A stretch of DNA of 10,186 bases from Larix sibirica (taxonomy: Eukaryota; Streptophyta; Pinopsida; Pinales; Pinaceae): positions 45,248 to 55,433 of the forward strand of contig NWUY0300026590.1 in assembly GCA_004151065.3 (NCBI GenBank). The letters run 5' to 3'. Numbering within the stretch: the stretch's first letter is position 1; every line of letters begins with the position of its first letter. Below, piece by piece: positions 6,220 to 10,186 of the stretch. A model generated the notes under the pieces. The model saw only the letters and a list, made by a program, of their open reading frames with translations. It searched no databases and was not told the origin of the DNA. The position numbers and the translations under genes are program-made.

Positions 6220-8515
6220 ATGGAAGCCCGTGCAAGAAGATTTGGTGGCATGCAAGAGCTTGCTACACTTAATGGTCTAGAATGCTTTGCAGACAGGAAT
6301 GTGAGAGTTAGACAAAGGAGTGGTATCCACAGAGATGTGAACCAGAGACAAGTAATCTGCCCTGAACCTCGGAGATTGCCCATTGTGCCTTCTTTAGCAG
6401 ATGAAATTTGCAAATCTGGCCGCAGGCTTCATAGGTAAGATCACTCTTTTCTGGTTAGTATTTGTGCAAGATTTTAAAGTTTGTTTCTCATTGTTTACCC
6501 TGGGAAGTGTGCTGTAATTTTGCCAGACGAGGAGGTTACAGAGTATTAATCTATATTTGATCCACAGTTAGAGCCTAGAAGGGAGACTTAGACAATGATG
6601 AAATCATCTATGTTAGTGTTTCCTCATTGGTAGGTTCGTTAGGACAAATATAAAACATAATTCAAGGGTTGGCAATTAGTAAAGCTTTGTTGTTACATTT
6701 GGTTTCTTTGATAGTTTTTGTGCATTCGATGCTTGGCTTGCCAAAACTTATGTGGGCAAAGTTGGAATAACAATTTAAAATTGGTTTATAAAGTTGATAA
6801 AAGATTTGACAGGAGTGCCAGAATATGTTATTGGGTGTGCTTTGCGATATGACTTCTTCAATAAAGTGGAATGTAGATACATCTGACCTGTTAAAATTGG
6901 CATATCTGTTAGTCTTTCTTCATTGGGTGGTTAACTAGAGAAAACAAGGGTTGGCAATTAGTAAAGCTTTTCTATTACGTCGGGTTTCTTTGAGCTCTTT
7001 TGTGCAGCCCCCTGCTTGTCTTGCCAAAAGTTAAATGAGTGAGGTTGCAAGAAAGATTTAAAATTGGTTTATATGGTGGAAAAAATTGATAAGATTGCCA
7101 GAATACATTATTGGGTGTGCTTTGTGATATGATTTCTTGCATAATGTTGAATTACATCTGACCTGATAAACTGGAATTAAGTGACCTGCATATTCAAGAT
7201 TTCACAATTGAGAGTTCCAACACGTGTTCTCTTTTGTAATGTTTTGATGGTCTTTTTTCTGTGGAATGAGTTAAGGAATTCTCTATCACTGGGATGGACC
7301 GTTTTACATTAGCTGCTGCTTTTGCAATTCAATCAATTTCCTTGCATTTCATGTTTGTATTTGAGTGTCTATGCGCTCTCTAATATTAAATTGACAGTCA
7401 CGTTATCAACTCCCTCTGATTAGAGAGTATTTGTCGCCGAGCTAAAATATAATTTAGTATTGGTTCTGTAAGGTTTCTCATGAAGTTATGGCGTGGTATG
7501 GAGTGTGACTGGATTAGTTGATTTTCTTGCTTCAAGGAAGATTATGCTTAGTTCTGCTGATATTTCAGTTATGTCCAAATGATAAAATTTTATGAGTTTC
7601 AGTGTACTTATTATTGTGTGTTTAATATTTTGATCATGATTCATGTGATTGTTCTTGATTTCAGTTTAGACTTATATCCGGGGTTCATAATTTTGTTCAA
7701 ATTCATGTTTTGTAGTCTGATAGTGTTGTTTTCCCACTGGTTTATTTTTCCAATGGAGCGATCTATGTGATTCGGTTTTTATTGACATTAGATATTTTTG
7801 CAGTGGAGTATGTTGTAGTTTGTCAACTCATTGGTTGCCTCTTCTTTATTATCCTTTCTCTGCAATGGAAATTTAACTTTTCAAGTATAATAGATGGATT
7901 GAATGTTTGTTAATCAGTCTCTGACCAAGATATTGCTGACAGTTATTCAGCAATGCAAACAGAAGGAGAAGCATGCCGCGAGATTCTAGACATTTTTTTC
8001 GGCAAGGTAATGCATTCTTTTATCTTCTATATGCATAGTCTTTCCTCCCTGGCTTAAAAAAATGTGCGTGTATCTTTTGATTATAGTTTCTTTTAGACAA
8101 TGCTTCTTTTCCTTTGGCATAATCTATTCTACTAGGGCTAAAATAATGGTATTATTAAGCTGTTGCATTTTAGAACTTTTGTTCTGAACAGATGCCCTTT
8201 TGCATGTTATTATAGGTTACCTTTTTTTCTCACATATTCAAACTAATATCGTTCTCTATCTTTCAGAGTGGATATGGAGATCAGGCAAATGTCAACACCT
8301 CTCTTCCACACTTTTGTGGATCACCTCCTAGTCGATCCCACAATCCATTAATTCATGATGTAAAGTTTATAAAGAAGGAGCTGGCACCTCCACCTGTCAA
8401 TGTCTCACAGATGAACTCTTGTGGTGCATCATTTGGATCAAATCCCTCGGTCAGGGTGGAAGGTTTTGCCTGTTCAAGCTCAGAAAAGCACTGCATTGTG
8501 TCAGCCCTTGCTTGA
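6220..8515 (+). CDS. Plant-specific uncharacterised protein, 175 aa, three exons
   Basis: Exons are 6220-6434, 7943-8006 and 8267-8515, with GT-AG introns of 1508 and 260 bp. The first intron splits a codon after its second base (AG/T, Ser72); the second is in phase 0. The start ATG has A at -3 and G at +4 and no upstream ATG in the near leader. Conserved-looking blocks are GLECF near residue 20, VICPEPRR (45-52), REILDIFFGK then SGYG (84-97), FCGSPPSRSHNPL (109-121), ASFGSNPSVRVEGFAC (147-162) and a SALA end (172-175). The order CP.PRR, LDI..KGYG, GSPPSR..NPL, VRVEGF and a hydrophobic C-terminus matches, from memory, a small land-plant family of unknown function whose Arabidopsis members I believe include AT1G13390 and AT1G68490. 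No signal peptide, membrane segment or catalytic motif is visible. Function is unknown. Confidence 0.75.
6435..7942 (+). other. Intron 1 (1508 bp) of the 175-aa gene
   Basis: The donor is AG/GTAAGA. The acceptor TTGCTGACAG/TTATTC is the choice that keeps the reading frame into REILDIFFGK. Other nearby AG sites (7917, 7929, 7950, 7962) give the wrong phase. The acceptor's pyrimidine tract is weak, so the exact boundary is less certain than that of exon 3. The intron contains a diverged direct duplication and no coding sequence. Confidence 0.65.
6609..7171 (+). repeat. Diverged direct duplication of about 280 bp inside intron 1
   Basis: About 6609-6896 and 6901-7171 align along their length, with an offset of 282 bp at the shared GGGTTGGCAATTAGTAAAGC (6666 and 6948). 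Other shared words are TTTAAAATTGGTTTATA, ATTGGGTGTGCTTTG, GATATGA and ACATCTGACCTG. Identity is visibly moderate with several small indels, so the duplication is old. It has no coding potential. Confidence 0.85.
8007..8266 (+). other. Intron 2 (260 bp) of the 175-aa gene
   Basis: The donor is AAG/GTAATG. The acceptor is a good pyrimidine tract ending TCTATCTTTCAG. It falls between ILDIFFGK and SGYG, inside the conserved core, in phase 0. Confidence 0.7.
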
Positions 8516-9000
8516 TCCCCCCTGCCTCCTTTTTGAGGGACAGCTCCAAACTTTTATTTCTGTACAATGCTGTTTGGAATCAGGATTGAGTGGTTGCTCT
8601 GGCAAGTGCACCAACTGTAATTTTCTATGTTTGAGAGGTGGGAAGCTCGCCAAATGAGACTGATTTTTGCACATGCCAATGAGGAGGCTTTCATATACTT
8701 GCTGTAGAGTATTATTGTACACAGGATTTTGTTTGTGAACACTGAGGATAGTTGTAGGGATAGGTATTTCTTGAGTGATTTTTGTCAGAACTCGAAAGTG
8801 AGAACATTCAGTTCAATTTACGGTGATAATTGTACAGGTGGGAATCTTGTAATTATGTAATTAAAACATTCAGCTAGACTGCCTGTTCTTATGCACAGCT
8901 GTATCTGTAACAATACTTGAGAGGCAGGAGTAATTGATGATGAGCTTTGTGAATGTAGTTAGATCCTGCTTATGAGTGGAGTATAGTAGATTTTTGTCAT
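8516..9000 (+). other. Probable 3' untranslated region
   Basis: The sequence after the TGA at 8513-8515 has no reading frame that continues the family pattern. Plant poly(A) signals are loose. TGTAATTATGTAATTAAAAC near 8849-8868 is a plausible near-upstream element, but no canonical AATAAA is present, so the end of the transcript is not fixed. The overlapping frame at 8421-8657 is a shadow of exon 3. Confidence 0.4.
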
Positions 9001-9451
9001 TTTGAAAAAAGGCCTGAAGGCTTTCTTTTCCCTCGGTGATTGTGTCCTGTAGACAGCTGTAAAGGACCTGAATGCCTGTGAGTCAGTCTTGCAAAGTAAT
9101 TGTCGGCTTTTTGTTTCATGTATAATGGATTAATCCAGTTAACAAATCCTGTTATGCACAAATTAGGTATGTTATTTTGATGCGATGTTTTGTCAACTCT
9201 TTTCTACTCTTGGTTATGAAGCTGCCTATCATTTGCAGGCAATTTGATAGCGCACGTCTTGGTCGTTGGAAGTGGTAGTCTCAATTTGTTGGCATTGATC
9301 GTTTGCATGCGCTTTGATAGCCTCTGGGATCCTTCAGTAGTGAGTATTCCATTTGAAATGATTGCTTGTTCCAGTAGTCAGCATTCGACCTGGATGCTTG
9401 TATCGATGTCCTAACATAGTTGGCAATTTAGGTTTCATGCTTTGTGGGCTT
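9001..9451. other. Unassigned downstream noncoding stretch
   Basis: T-rich intergenic sequence; no open frame, RNA gene or clear repeat is seen. Confidence 0.35.
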
Positions 9452-9679
9452 CCTTTGGCTGGTTGTCTATGTGATGTTACAGGGTATCTTGGCAGTGTAT
9501 CTTTTCAGTGGTAACTTTACGTTAATGCTCCTTTTTGTTTCGACTCTAAAATAAGTGTCGACTGCAACCTGCCTTTGGTTGGTTGTCTATGTGATGTTAC
9601 AGGGTATCTTGTCAGTGGTAACTTACTTTAATGCTCCTTTTTGTTTAGACTCTAAAACAAGTGTTGACTGCAATCTTTC
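9452..9679 (+). repeat. 120-bp tandem duplication
   Basis: 9452-9571 and 9572 to about 9679 match closely, sharing GGTTGTCTATGTGATGTTAC at 9461 and 9581, then AGGGTATCTTG, AATGCTCCTTTTTGTTT and ACTCTAAAA. The second copy lacks about 12 bp within GGCAGTGTATCTTTTCAGTGG. High identity suggests a recent event. Confidence 0.9.
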
Positions 9680-9774
9680 ATTGATGGCAATCTTTAATTG
9701 TTGTTTATTTAGGGGCCTGTTTTAGCGGACTTAAATAGTCCACCCTTGGACCTGTAGGCGTTTGGGTTATGTGG

Positions 9775-10186
9775 TGTAACGTCCCCCTTACTCAATCCGA
9801 TCATCGGGGCTGTAAAAATTTGCCTCAAATGCATAATACGATTTTTACAATAAACAGTGTGTGCAGAAGCTTAAGAAAACATGCACAGCAGAGATAAAAA
9901 CCTTTCCACACACACATACCATTCAATTTCATAAGCGTAACATCACAGGCATGAAATAAAACGTTTCAGAATCAAAAGCATAAAATTACTTTTTATCCAA
10001 CGCAGATCCAAGCAACTGGCTGTGTAAGAGCGCTTTTCCACCCAACCATAGGCACTCAGTCCAACATATACTCTTTTTGCTGCTGAGGCTACCCCAAGTT
10101 GGGATATGACACCATGAGGGTAAGGAAACACCTACAGGCTTCTATCTCTCATCCCACAACCCATTCTGCTCTCTATGCTTAGCCAA
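9775..10186. mobile_element. Possible LTR-retrotransposon edge, cut by the window end
   Basis: TGTAACGTCCCCCTTACTCA at 9775 starts with the TG typical of LTR ends and resembles LTR starts I associate with gymnosperm elements. Base composition changes at this point, from T-rich to A- and C-rich on the plus strand, as expected at an insertion boundary. A short palindrome CCGATCATCGG lies at about 9798-9808. No primer-binding site, target duplication or coding domain falls inside the window. The minus-strand frame 9943-10131 is not recognisable. Confidence 0.4.

Noticed and set aside
6165-6413. Minus-strand 82-codon open frame
   Set aside because: It is antisense to coding exon 1, which carries the conserved CPEPRR block and good splice and start contexts.
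7579-7770. 63-codon open frame in intron 1
   Set aside because: T-rich intron sequence giving a low-complexity hydrophobic peptide; no splice sites join it in frame to the neighbouring exons.
8421-8742. Overlapping frames on both strands in exon 3 and the 3' region
   Set aside because: They overlap the exon 3 frame or the untranslated region and do not carry conserved blocks.
9943-10131. Minus-strand 62-codon open frame
   Set aside because: Lies in the suspected LTR-like sequence and shows no recognisable domain.

Overview
The window looks like nuclear DNA of a seed plant, most likely a conifer or other gymnosperm. It is AT-rich, with one small intron-containing plant gene embedded in decayed repeats. 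The gene's protein resembles an uncharacterised plant-only family. The repeats include a reverse-transcriptase-type RNase H remnant, a tRNA-like SINE-type sequence, the likely edge of an LTR element, and a small insertion carrying hammerhead ribozyme motifs of the kind known from Penelope-like elements (PLEs), which have been described in conifers (the Dryad group). The organism assignment is inference.

Layout. 1-400: degenerate 12-bp GAACTTCAA-type array and AT-rich palindromic stretches. 400-910: nothing recognised. 915-1108: tRNA-like A box followed by three exact-length 42-bp tandem units, each carrying a B-box-like motif, then a perfect 8-bp hairpin. 1110-2400: AT-rich, with a degenerate ATATTG-rich tract and no gene. 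2401-3830 (minus strand): an unrecognised, broken protein-coding relic. It is interrupted at 2890-3600 by a 711-bp palindromic insertion with a perfect 12-bp target site duplication and a hammerhead motif in each arm. 4098-4540 (minus strand): a decayed RNase H domain, followed by short tandem and dispersed duplications (4536-4759). 4760-6000: noncoding, with one near-perfect 22-bp inverted repeat at 5596-5710.

About 6000-9000 (plus strand) holds the one apparently intact gene. It has a probable small leader intron and three coding exons (6220-6434, 7943-8006, 8267-8515) giving 175 residues. Its conserved blocks are CPEPRR, ILDIFFGK/SGYG, GSPPSRSHNPL and SVRVEGF, with a hydrophobic ALA end. 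Intron 1 holds a diverged direct duplication of about 280 bp. Downstream lie a 120-bp tandem duplication (9452-9679) and a TGTAACGTCCCCC boundary at 9775 that may begin an LTR running off the window.

The most interesting object is the 2890-3600 insertion: a compact, apparently non-autonomous PLE-like unit made of two inverted copies of about 301 bp. Each copy encodes a minimal hammerhead with almost no stem III, a design thought to work as a dimer. The copy on the minus strand keeps the better core (ACGU and GUC); the plus-strand copy has decayed to AUGU and GUU. The gene and the insertion appear to be independent of each other.
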